NCBI GenBank assembly: GCA_900556405.1
Contig: USPB01000125.1
Coordinates: 1 to 5,897 of the forward strand
Reading direction: 5' to 3'
From: an uncultured Actinomyces sp.
Lineage (GTDB): Bacteria > Actinomycetota > Actinomycetes > Actinomycetales > Actinomycetaceae
Length of the DNA: 5,897 nt
Positions 1 to 5,897 of the stretch are shown here, one piece after another (the first letter of the stretch is position 1; every line of letters starts with the position of its first letter). Under the pieces are notes generated by a model that saw nothing but the letters and a program-made list of their open reading frames with translations, was not told the DNA's origin and did not search any database. The position numbers and the translations under genes were made by a program.

Positions 1-460
1 CGTCATGCCGAACGTCGCGGCCACCGTCGGGCAGTCCATGACCGCCCTGACGGCCACGCGCGCCACAGACGCACAGGTAGCAGCCGTCCGATCCCTCATG
101 GATTCGGTCGGCCGCACCATCCTCATCGAGGAGGACTATTTCCCCGTGTTCCAGGCCCTGGCCTCGTGCTCTCCCGCCTGGTATTTCCAGATTGTTGATT
201 CGTTCGCCCGCGCCGGTCTCAAGTACGGCCTGTCCAAGAACAGCGCCGTCGAGATTGCCGCGCAGGCGATGGCGGGAGCCGCTGCTCTGCTCCTCGCCGA
301 GCGCGAGGCGGGCACAATCCCCGCGCAACTCATTGATCGGGTGACGAGCCCCGGCGGCACCACAATCGCAGGATTGCTGGCCGCCGAGGAAGGTGGTTTG
401 TCGACCGCACTGGTAGGTGCCGTTGACGCATCCATCCACGCCGACTCCCATCTCGGCTGA
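1..460 (+). CDS. proC: Pyrroline-5-carboxylate reductase, C-terminal part (5' end outside window)
   Basis: This is the 3' part of a gene for the NAD(P)H-dependent enzyme that reduces 1-pyrroline-5-carboxylate to L-proline, a cytoplasmic step of proline synthesis. The first complete codon is at 2-4 (GTC), giving 152 visible residues and a TGA stop at 458-460. The reading starts with V-MPN, matching the family's 'RxMPNxPA' segment at the end of the Rossmann domain, so roughly the N-terminal 110-120 residues are missing. The rest is the all-helical dimerisation and active-site domain: GQSMTAL near residue 9 (counted from the MPN methionine), a helix ending in SCSPAWYF (54-61), and the family signature TSPGGTTIAGL (114-124) followed by EEGGLSTAL. 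The Met at position 5 is internal, not a start. One oddity is SCSPAW where many ProC proteins have SGSGPAY. The identification is secure from the signature; only substrate/cofactor details are assumed from the family. Confidence 0.93.
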   Translation, partial: VMPNVAATVGQSMTALTATRATDAQVAAVRSLMDSVGRTILIEEDYFPVFQALASCSPAWYFQIVDSFARAGLKYGLSKNSAVEIAAQAMAGAAALLLAEREAGTIPAQLIDRVTSPGGTTIAGLLAAEEGGLSTALVGAVDASIHADSHLG

Positions 461-468
461 CACCACCT

Positions 469-498
469 GCCGCGTCGCGGCTTACCTCCCCTCTTTTT
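469..498 (+). terminator. Possible weak terminator after proC
   Basis: A short perfect inverted repeat (GCCGCG-T-CGCGGC, 469-481; realistically a 5-bp stem with a 3-nt loop) lies 8 bp after the proC stop and is followed, about 12 nt later, by a T-run (TTTTT, 494-498). The stem is short and the T-run is not adjacent, so it fits an intrinsic terminator poorly. It may be only a random GC-rich palindrome. Confidence 0.25.
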
Positions 499-522
499 AG
501 CGCACCCGCGCACCCTCAACAC

Positions 523-527
523 AGGAA
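523..527 (+). promoter_or_regulatory. Ribosome binding site of the YuiF-type carrier
   Basis: AGGAA lies 5 nt before the ATG at 533-535 and is the only good Shine-Dalgarno-like sequence near that end of the frame. It supports the 533 start. Confidence 0.6.
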
Positions 528-532
528 CACAC

Positions 533-1897
533 ATGTTGCTCTTCAACGCAGTCGTGCTCTCCGTGCTCGTCATGCTGATCCTCAGCATCGCACGCGTGCA
601 CGTCGTCATCTCCCTCTTCGTGGCCTCCCTCGTGGGCGGCCTGGTCGCCGGCATGGGCATGTCCGGCACGATGGTCGCTTTCCAGGACGGCCTCGCCGGC
701 GGCGCGAAGATCGCCCTGTCCTACGCTCTGCTCGGCGCGTTCGCCATGTCGGTCGCCCACTCGGGCCTGCCGCGCCTGCTGGCGAACTGGATCATCAAGA
801 AGCTGCGTAATGCCGACGAGTCGAACTCGGCGCGCGTGGCCCGCTCCGCCAAGTGGGGCGTCCTCGGCGGCGTCCTCGTCATGGGCGTGATGAGCCAGAA
901 CCTCATCCCGATTCACATCGCGTTCATCCCGCTGCTGGTGCCCCCGCTCATCGGCGTCATGAACGAGCTGAAGATGGACCGCCGCCTGGTCGCCTGTGCG
1001 ATCACCTTCGGTATCGTCACGACCTACATGTTCGTGCCGATCGGGTTTGGCCGCATCTTCCTGCACGACATCCTCTACAAGAACATCGAGGACGCTGGCC
1101 TGCCTGTTGAGGGCATCGTCAACCCGATGGCCGCCATGGCGATCCCCGCAGCCTCGATGGCCGTGGGCTGCGCGATCGCCCTGCTCGTCTCTTACCGCAA
1201 GCCGCGCGAGTACGAACAGCGCGAGACCTCCTTTAGCCCCAACGACGACAAGCCCATCGAGATGAAGAAGGTCTGGGCCGCCATCGCAGCCCTCGTCGCC
1301 TGCTTCGTCATCCAGGCCGTCATGACCAAGATGGATTCCGAGGCAGACCCGCTGCTCGTGGGCGCCCTCGTGGGCCTGTGCATGATGCTCGCTATGCGTG
1401 TCGTGCCCTGGCAGCAGGCCGACGACGTGTTTAGCGGCGGCATGAAGATGATGAGCCTCATCGGTCTCATCATGATCACCGCACAGGGCTACGCGTCCGT
1501 CCTGAAGGCGTCCGGCCAGATTGAGCCCCTCGTCCAGCAGACCTCCGCGATGTTCAATGGGTCGAAGGCGCTGGCCGCCATGATCATGCTGCTGGTCGGT
1601 TTGATCATCACGATGGGCATCGGCTCGTCCTTCTCGACGCTGCCGATTATTTCGGCGATCTACGTGCCGCTGTGCGTGGCGCTCGGCTTCTCCCCCATCG
1701 CGACCGTGTCGATCATCGGTACCGCTGGCGCGCTGGGTGACGCCGGTTCACCCGCGTCCGACTCGACGCTCGGCCCGACATCCGGTCTGAACGTCGACGG
1801 TCAGCACGACCACATGCGAGACACGGTCATCCCCGAGTTCATCCACTACAACATTCCGCTGTTGATCGGTGGGTGGATCGCGGCGATGGTCCTCTGA
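533..1897 (+). CDS. YuiF-type transporter of the NhaC / Na+:H+ antiporter superfamily
   Basis: A 454-residue polytopic inner-membrane protein with about ten or more hydrophobic segments. They are visible near residues 3-20, 24-44, 57-77, 108-120, 126-143, 152-172, 198-220, 247-264, 273-291, 304-318, 346-363, 369-386, 388-403 and 438-454. The strongest clue is the C-terminal GDAGSPASDSTLGPTSGL (402-419) followed by a DGQHDH block (422-427) and HYNIPLL (438-444). This run is typical of the YuiF branch of the NhaC-like Na+/H+ antiporter family, whose members are annotated either as sodium:proton antiporters or as putative amino-acid (histidine) transporters. The polar loop at about 221-246 splits the protein into two halves. 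Length is normal for the family and the frame is intact. The ATG at 533 has an AGGAA 5 nt upstream. It lies 72 bp after proC on the same strand, so co-transcription is possible but not shown. The family is well supported; the substrate (Na+/H+ exchange or cation-coupled amino-acid movement) cannot be read from the sequence. Confidence 0.88.
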   Translation: MLLFNAVVLSVLVMLILSIARVHVVISLFVASLVGGLVAGMGMSGTMVAFQDGLAGGAKIALSYALLGAFAMSVAHSGLPRLLANWIIKKLRNADESNSARVARSAKWGVLGGVLVMGVMSQNLIPIHIAFIPLLVPPLIGVMNELKMDRRLVACAITFGIVTTYMFVPIGFGRIFLHDILYKNIEDAGLPVEGIVNPMAAMAIPAASMAVGCAIALLVSYRKPREYEQRETSFSPNDDKPIEMKKVWAAIAALVACFVIQAVMTKMDSEADPLLVGALVGLCMMLAMRVVPWQQADDVFSGGMKMMSLIGLIMITAQGYASVLKASGQIEPLVQQTSAMFNGSKALAAMIMLLVGLIITMGIGSSFSTLPIISAIYVPLCVALGFSPIATVSIIGTAGALGDAGSPASDSTLGPTSGLNVDGQHDHMRDTVIPEFIHYNIPLLIGGWIAAMVL

Positions 1898-1912
1898 GAA
1901 TTCCCCTGACAC

Positions 1913-1966
1913 TGACGAGGCCGGGGCTGGGTTGCACGAATGCGTGACCTGGCCCCGGCCTCGTTA
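1913..1966. terminator. Strong hairpin between convergent genes, probable bidirectional terminator
   Basis: Bases 1915-1927 and 1952-1964 form a perfect 13-bp GC-rich stem, extended by wobble pairs at 1928/1951 and 1914/1965 and a T-A pair at 1913/1966. The intervening bases can fold further: GGGT (1929-1932) with ACCT (1947-1950), and CACG (1935-1938) with CGTG (1943-1946) around an AATG loop. The result is one long, nearly continuous hairpin. It begins 15 bp after the stop of the carrier gene and lies 22 bp beyond the stop of the convergent peptidase gene, the position expected for a shared terminator. No clear T-run follows on either strand, which is common for actinobacterial terminators of this kind. 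Termination itself is inferred. Confidence 0.75.
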
Positions 1967-1987
1967 TGCGTCTGCGAGCGCGCAGAC

Positions 1988-3094
1988 TCAGCGGCGGACA
2001 ACAATGAAGGCCCTGGCGGATTCTTCTTCCTCCCACTGGGCTGACTTCCACAGCTGGTCGAGGGCGATTACCTCCGCCCACGTTTCGACCCAGGTTTCGC
2101 CGAACTGCTCATCGTTCCAGGGATCGTGAATGAGCGCGTACTCGCCCGAGAGCCCCCACACGTAGATCCAATGCGGGGTCTGCTCCCCGTTAAGATCCTC
2201 CAGGTCCACCAGAACGATAACGCCGTTCCCCTGCTCCAGGGCGGCATGCAGATCGGCGAGGCTACAGGGCCCGATGCGGTCCCGAACCCCCAGCGCCCTG
2301 GCCTCGTCCACATGCTGTCGGTGAATAGCGCGTCGTGCCGCGGGCGATGCGGCGTGCGCGCGCGTGAGCCCGACGACCGGACCCTCATGGGTGACGATCA
2401 CCTCGACGCTCTGCCCGCGCCTGGCAAGCGCCGCTGCCAAGCCGTAGGGTCCCACCCCGAGGGAGTACGTCGATTCGCGCCACAGGTCCATTTCTTCGCG
2501 CAGGCCGTGACCCACCTGCTGAGGGGTGTGTCCGCTCGCGTGCGCCAGGGCCATGAGCGCGCTTGCCGGGCCGCATGTGAAGTCGGTTTTCTGTCGCACG
2601 TACGCAGGAATCGCTTGGGGACGAGCGTTCCACCGCACCCAACCGCGCACGCGGCCGTGCCCGTGCTCGGTGTCGTCTTCAATGGACAGCGGCGAGCCGA
2701 CCACTCCCGAGGCAGTGAAACCGTGGGAGCGAAGCGCCTCCTCGAAGACGGAATCCTCATCGCGCGTCACGGCCTTGATGAGCGGGGCGTGTGGAGCAGC
2801 ATTGAGGACGGCCTGGATAAGGACCTCCCAGGACTGAGCGGACTCGATGGTGCTCGCCCCTGCCTCGCTGCCGTCGAGCAGACACGCATCCACGATCGTT
2901 CGGTGGACGGACGTCATCCGGTGCGCTTCCAGGAGCGCGTGCCCGCTGTACGTCCATAGGGTCGCCGACACCGCCGGTCCCATCGCGCCCCAGCGCGCCG
3001 CGCGCGCATCGGGGACACCAAGAGCCTTCAGCTGATCGCGCGCGTTCTCTCCAGGAGGGATGGGTGTCCGAACGAGTCCAGGAGCGATGCTCAT
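1988..3094 (-). CDS. C39-like cysteine peptidase family protein (DUF3335 type) with GNAT-like N-terminal region
   Basis: A 368-residue protein with two parts. Residues about 160-368 match the DUF3335/peptidase C39-like family: QKTDFTCGPASALMALAH (168-185), DLWRESTYSLGVGPYGLAAA (203-222), TPHWIYVWG (306-314) and YALIHDPWND (319-328). The expected papain-like catalytic set is present: Gln168 (oxyanion hole), Cys174, His308 and Asp324. The enzyme should therefore be able to cleave a peptide or amide bond; the substrate is unknown. Residues about 1-155 resemble a worn GNAT domain, best at PLIKAVTRDEDSVFEEALRS (104-123) and the following HGF, but no acetyl-CoA pyrophosphate-binding loop is visible. 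In other bacteria DUF3335 peptidases also occur fused to GNAT domains. There is no signal peptide or membrane segment, so it is probably cytoplasmic, unlike the C39 domains of bacteriocin exporters. Its ATG overlaps the stop of the ATPase gene by 4 nt (ATGA, 3091-3094), which fixes the start and implies coupling to the importer. Family assignment is firm; catalysis and role are inferred. Confidence 0.85.
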   Translation of the reverse strand: MSIAPGLVRTPIPPGENARDQLKALGVPDARAARWGAMGPAVSATLWTYSGHALLEAHRMTSVHRTIVDACLLDGSEAGASTIESAQSWEVLIQAVLNAAPHAPLIKAVTRDEDSVFEEALRSHGFTASGVVGSPLSIEDDTEHGHGRVRGWVRWNARPQAIPAYVRQKTDFTCGPASALMALAHASGHTPQQVGHGLREEMDLWRESTYSLGVGPYGLAAALARRGQSVEVIVTHEGPVVGLTRAHAASPAARRAIHRQHVDEARALGVRDRIGPCSLADLHAALEQGNGVIVLVDLEDLNGEQTPHWIYVWGLSGEYALIHDPWNDEQFGETWVETWAEVIALDQLWKSAQWEEEESARAFIVVRR

Positions 3095-4647
3095 GAGGGC
3101 TCCCCCTCCCGACCGGGCACGGCGCTCAGAAGCTCAGCCGTGTACTCCTCGGAAGGATTGTGCAGGATCTCTTCAGTACGCCCCTCCTCCACGACGACGC
3201 CGCCCTTCATGATGACCAGGCGGTCGCACATCGCGCGCGCTACCGCGAGGTCGTGGGTGATGAACACGAGAGCGAACCCTTGCTCCGCCTGCAGGCGCGT
3301 CAGCAGGTCAAGGACGGAGGCCTGCACGGACACGTCGAGGGCGGAGACGGCCTCGTCGGCGATGAGGACACGTGGACGCGTCGCCAGTGCACGCGCGATG
3401 GCCACACGTTGACGCTCGCCACCCGAGAGGCGAGCCGGACGCCGCTTCGCATACTCGACTGGGAGTTCGACTGCCTCCAGCAGCTCGGCGACATCGCTGG
3501 CCGGACGCCCCGCGACGGCCGCCGCTTCGGCGAGCGTCTGCCCGATCGTTCGTGCGGGGTTAAGAGCCGAATAGGGATTTTGGAACACTATGCCGACGGC
3601 CGGTCCCCGATCGGCCTGCGCGTTCACGCGAACCGTTCCAGAGTCGGCGCGCTCGAGTCCCACGATGATGCGCGCGAGCGTCGTCTTGCCCGATCCGGAC
3701 TCGCCGACGATACCGATGGATTCTCCCCGCGCGATATCCAGGGACACATCCATGAGGGCGACGTGCGATTCTTTGCGGGATCGGAACACCTTGGTCAGGT
3801 CGCGCACCTCGACGACGGTTTCCGCGCCCACTGGCGTCGCCATTCCCTCACGCGGATTGGGGCCGTCGATTCGTGGTTCGGCGTCCGCCAGACGCTTCGT
3901 GTACTCGTGACGCGGCGAGGCCAGGACCTCATTGACGGCACCTTCTTCGACGATCTGGCCGTCTTTCATGACGATGACATCGTCGCCGAACTGACGCGCG
4001 AGCGCCAGATCGTGGGTGACCAGCACGAGCGTCATCGCGTGATCGTCGCGCAGGCGCGTCAGCAGTGTCAGGATGTCGCGCTGCGTCGTGACGTCCAGGG
4101 CCGTCGTTGGTTCGTCAGCGATAAGGACACGCGGCTCGGAGTCCAGCGCCGCCGCGATGGCGACTCGCTGACGCATGCCGCCCGAAAGCTCGTGGGGGTA
4201 CGAGCGAGCGACGCGCGCGTCAAGGCCGACGTCCGCGAGAAGCGCGCGTGCACGCTGGGCGCGCTCAGAACGCCTCGCAGTACGCGCGGCCGTGATTTGC
4301 TCAGCGCATGGGAGCGTCGGCGCGAGCGACGTGAACGGATCTTGCGGCAACCAGACGATGCCTCCCCCGCGCTGCTTCTTCAAGCGCGCTTGATCCGCCG
4401 CCAGATCGAAAGTCTCTCCTCCCATCGACACCGTTCCGCTAGCAACAAGCGCAGAGGGAGTAAGCGCGCACAGCGTCCGTGCGAGCATCGACTTTCCCGC
4501 GCCGGATTCTCCCACGATGACGAGGGTGCGCCCGGTGCGGGCGGTCACGCTCACGTCGTCGACAATCACTCGCCCGGTGCGGTCGGTGACGCTCACGTGC
4601 GAGGCCACGAGGCCGTCGCCGCGCTCAGGTGTGGTCGCGGTGCTCAT
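3091..4647 (-). CDS. Opp/Dpp-type ABC transporter ATPase with two fused nucleotide-binding domains
   Basis: A 518-residue cytoplasmic protein that joins in one chain what most peptide importers make as two proteins (DppD/OppD and DppF/OppF). It should hydrolyse ATP to drive the two permeases encoded just upstream. Domain 1 (about 14-255): Walker A GESGAGKS (46-53), Q-loop Gln102 in LPQDPFTSL, signature LSGGMRQ (154-160), Walker B ending in Asp178-Glu179, H-loop His212. Domain 2 (about 278-512): Walker A GESGSGKT (315-322), Q-loop Gln356 in FQNPYSALNP, signature LSGGERQ (407-413), Walker B Asp431-Glu432, H-loop His465. Every ATPase motif is intact in both halves, so both sites look competent. 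Each half ends with a short version of the peptide-family tail (HEYT at 247-250, EEYT at 500-503), and a linker of about 20 residues joins them. The start ATG overlaps the upstream permease stop by 4 nt and has AAGGAG 8 nt before it. Peptide or nickel/metal-chelate uptake is the family's range; the exact substrate is not determinable here. Confidence 0.93.
   Translation of the reverse strand: MSTATTPERGDGLVASHVSVTDRTGRVIVDDVSVTARTGRTLVIVGESGAGKSMLARTLCALTPSALVASGTVSMGGETFDLAADQARLKKQRGGGIVWLPQDPFTSLAPTLPCAEQITAARTARRSERAQRARALLADVGLDARVARSYPHELSGGMRQRVAIAAALDSEPRVLIADEPTTALDVTTQRDILTLLTRLRDDHAMTLVLVTHDLALARQFGDDVIVMKDGQIVEEGAVNEVLASPRHEYTKRLADAEPRIDGPNPREGMATPVGAETVVEVRDLTKVFRSRKESHVALMDVSLDIARGESIGIVGESGSGKTTLARIIVGLERADSGTVRVNAQADRGPAVGIVFQNPYSALNPARTIGQTLAEAAAVAGRPASDVAELLEAVELPVEYAKRRPARLSGGERQRVAIARALATRPRVLIADEAVSALDVSVQASVLDLLTRLQAEQGFALVFITHDLAVARAMCDRLVIMKGGVVVEEGRTEEILHNPSEEYTAELLSAVPGREGEPS
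3100..3110 (-). promoter_or_regulatory. Ribosome binding site of the C39-like peptidase gene
   Basis: On the minus strand GGGAGGGGGAG lies 5 nt before the ATG at 3094-3092, inside the end of the ATPase gene. It supports the ATGA-overlap start and suggests the peptidase is translated efficiently and not only by read-through from the ATPase. Confidence 0.6.
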
Positions 4648-5501
4648 TGGTCACGCTCCTTGCGCTCGGCGAACCAGTCACCGGCGATGTTGATCGCGGT
4701 GGCAGTGACGATGATGGCCAGACCTGCGGTCACCGCCGCGGCGGGGTTTTGGGCGAGAATGGCTCGTCCGTCCGCCAGCTGACGACCCCAGTCGGCGTCC
4801 TGCGCTCCGACGCCGAGGCCCAGGTAGGACAGGCCGGACAGGGACACGAGCGCGAATGCGATGTTGACGAAGAGGTTCGCCCACACGATCGGCGTGATGT
4901 TCGGCAGGATATGGACCGTGAGGATACGAGGGCCAGACAGACCCAACACGCGCGTAGCCTCAATGTAGGGCTGAGGCTTCTGAGCGAGTGTCGCGGCGCG
5001 GATCATACGAATATCCGAGGGTGCGAACAGCACGATGAGCACGCCGACCGTCACCCAGTAGCTGCCACCGATCACACCCGCGACGACGATCGCGAGGAGA
5101 GTGACCGGCAGGGATAGAAGCACCTCGCAGGAGCGCGACACACAGGTGTCCCACAGTCCGCCGCGCCACGCAGCGCTCATTCCGAAGAACAGCCCAGCGA
5201 CCATAGACCCCACGGCGATGACGATCGGCCCGACGACCGCCGAGCGTGCACCCGCGATTGTCAGGGCGAGGACGTCGCGCCCCACTTTGTCGGTGCCCAG
5301 CAGGTGCCCGGGGGTGCCCGCAGGACTCACTCCCAGAGCCAGGTTCTGGTCCAGTGCGCCGGGAACCAGGACGGACGGGACAATCACGCAGATCGCGACA
5401 GCGACAAGCACCACCACGGACAGGACCACCGAACCGGGGATCTTACGCGCGGTGGAACCAATGCCTCGTCCCAGGGCACGCGGAGAAAGCGACAGCGCCA
5501 T
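4644..5501 (-). CDS. DppC/OppC-like ABC transporter permease
   Basis: A complete 285-residue inner-membrane permease of the peptide/nickel type (binding-protein-dependent transport family). An N-terminal membrane anchor (about 23-45) is followed by a short external segment ending in the DppC hallmark LLGTDKVGRDVL (67-78). Further membrane segments lie near 85-107, 127-146, 149-162, 205-222 and 257-273. The EAA-type loop that docks on the ATPase is YIEATRVLGLSG (179-190) followed by ILPNI (198-202). The C-terminal LSGLSYLGLGVGAQDADWG (221-239) and INIAGDWFAER (270-280) are also typical of DppC. Length is normal and the frame intact. It should form the channel as a heterodimer with the DppB-like permease encoded immediately upstream; their stop and start codons share one base (TGATG at 5503-5499 on the minus strand). 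The downstream ATPase start overlaps its stop by 4 nt. Substrate specificity is not readable. Confidence 0.93.
   Translation of the reverse strand: MALSLSPRALGRGIGSTARKIPGSVVLSVVVLVAVAICVIVPSVLVPGALDQNLALGVSPAGTPGHLLGTDKVGRDVLALTIAGARSAVVGPIVIAVGSMVAGLFFGMSAAWRGGLWDTCVSRSCEVLLSLPVTLLAIVVAGVIGGSYWVTVGVLIVLFAPSDIRMIRAATLAQKPQPYIEATRVLGLSGPRILTVHILPNITPIVWANLFVNIAFALVSLSGLSYLGLGVGAQDADWGRQLADGRAILAQNPAAAVTAGLAIIVTATAINIAGDWFAERKERDQ
4656..4661 (-). promoter_or_regulatory. Ribosome binding site of the fused ATPase gene
   Basis: On the minus strand AAGGAG lies 8 nt before the ATG at 4647-4645, within the end of the permease gene. It is a near-ideal Shine-Dalgarno sequence and confirms the overlapping start. 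Confidence 0.7.
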
Positions 5502-5897
5502 CAGGCTCCCCTCCCCGCACCGATCGTCTGACGCGGATCAACCGCAAACGCGGCCACGTCGACGATCAGCGTCACGGCGATGATGACGAACGCGACCAGC
5601 AGAGCGATCGCCTGCACGACCGGAACGTCCTTGTAGGTGATGGAATCGGCGAGAAGCTGGCCGAGGCCGGGCAGAGAAAAAGCCTCCTCAACGAGCACCG
5701 TGGACCCGAAGAGAGTCCCCAGGATCAGTCCCGCCGAGGTGATGATCGGCAGGGCGGCTCCCCGCACGTACATGGCCGTGATGCGCCTGCTGGGCACTCC
5801 CCGCGAGCGCGCGAAGGTCACGTAGTCCTGGCGAAGTTCGGCGCCGACGGCCGCGCGGGTGATGCGCACGAGCATCGCGCCGATTCCGGTCGCAAGC
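5501..5897 (-). CDS. DppB/OppB-like ABC transporter permease, C-terminal part (5' end outside window)
   Basis: The last 132 or so residues of the partner permease of the DppC-like protein. The reading frame stays open to the window edge; the first complete codon is at 5896-5894 (CTT), and the Met at 5875-5873 is internal. The visible part begins in the EAA loop region: RQDYVTFARSRGVPSRRI is the DppB form of the conserved 'R-x-DYV-x-TARAKG' segment. It continues through a membrane stretch, VEEAFSLPGLGQLLADSI (the typical 'E-x-xFs-PGlG-L' block), KDVPVVQAIALL and a final membrane helix ending near VDPRQTI. This is the normal C-terminus of the family, so only the N-terminal membrane part (roughly 180 residues in typical members) is missing. 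The stop TGA shares its last base with the start of the downstream permease. A substrate-binding protein gene would often lie further upstream, outside the window. Confidence 0.92.
   Translation of the reverse strand, partial: LATGIGAMLVRITRAAVGAELRQDYVTFARSRGVPSRRITAMYVRGAALPIITSAGLILGTLFGSTVLVEEAFSLPGLGQLLADSITYKDVPVVQAIALLVAFVIIAVTLIVDVAAFAVDPRQTIGAGRGA
5506..5516 (-). promoter_or_regulatory. Ribosome binding site of the DppC-like permease gene
   Basis: On the minus strand GGGGAGGGGAG, two overlapping GGGGAG units, lies just before the ATG at 5501-5499. The distal unit is about 9 nt from the start, the proximal one 4 nt. Either could pair with 16S rRNA; the distal unit has the better spacing. 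Confidence 0.55.

Noticed and set aside
423..451. Possible promoter for the carrier: TTGACG with TCCCAT 17 bp downstream, inside the end of proC
   Set aside because: The -35-like box is good but the -10-like box matches only 3 of 6 bases and lacks the key A at its second position. Not strong enough to list.
5..460. Short complete 151-residue protein starting at the ATG at position 5
   Set aside because: The frame is open to the window edge and the sequence starts mid-family at the MPN segment of ProC, so this ATG is internal.
497..1066. 189-codon - strand frame opposite the carrier gene
   Set aside because: Highly His/Asp/Glu/Arg-biased low-complexity translation, antisense to well-formed membrane segments.
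2126..2959. 277-codon + strand frame antisense to the C39-like peptidase
   Set aside because: Composition is unlike a real protein and the opposite strand encodes a clear catalytic set. It is a GC-driven shadow.
1988..3094. Bacteriocin maturation/export role for the C39-like protein
   Set aside because: The protein has no membrane domain or ATPase of its own, the neighbouring permeases are of the importer (Dpp/Opp) type, and no short double-glycine precursor ORF is visible in the window.
3160..4782. Very long + strand open frame (540 codons) antisense to the fused ATPase
   Set aside because: Its translation is rich in Arg, Asp and His with no recognisable domain, it lies exactly opposite a gene with every ABC motif intact, and such antisense frames are expected in GC-rich DNA. 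No convincing ribosome binding site.

Overview
The window is a compact, GC-rich stretch (every reading frame carries long shadow ORFs) that looks like an actinobacterial chromosome. The protein styles suggest something like the Actinomyces/Schaalia group, but this genus-level guess is an inference and was not tested. I found no RNA genes, mobile elements, CRISPR arrays or long repeats, and no intergenic gap exceeds about 90 bp.

Left part, + strand: the window opens inside the 3' part of a pyrroline-5-carboxylate reductase gene (proC, last step of proline synthesis). After 72 bp comes a complete 454-residue YuiF-type member of the NhaC/Na+:H+ antiporter superfamily, probably an ion-coupled carrier for a small organic solute or amino acid. 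A strong hairpin at about 1913-1966 ends this side.

Right part, - strand (read from 5897 down to 1988): four tightly coupled genes form the distal part of an Opp/Dpp-type ABC importer operon. In transcription order they are the C-terminal part of a DppB-like permease (cut by the window edge), a complete DppC-like permease, a single protein carrying both ATPase domains (DppD+DppF fused, 518 residues), and a 368-residue peptidase of the C39-like DUF3335 type with a GNAT-like N-terminal region. The stop and start codons overlap at each junction (TGATG, then ATGA, then ATGA), so the genes are probably co-transcribed and translationally coupled. No substrate-binding protein gene is visible; it would be expected upstream, beyond position 5897, or elsewhere in the genome.

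How the genes may work together: the permeases and the fused ATPase would import a peptide or peptide-like or metal-chelate substrate. The last gene encodes a signal-less, presumably cytoplasmic cysteine peptidase or amidase, which could process that substrate after entry. This transporter-peptidase coupling is the most interesting point of the window. The two halves converge on one hairpin, which probably serves as a terminator for both.
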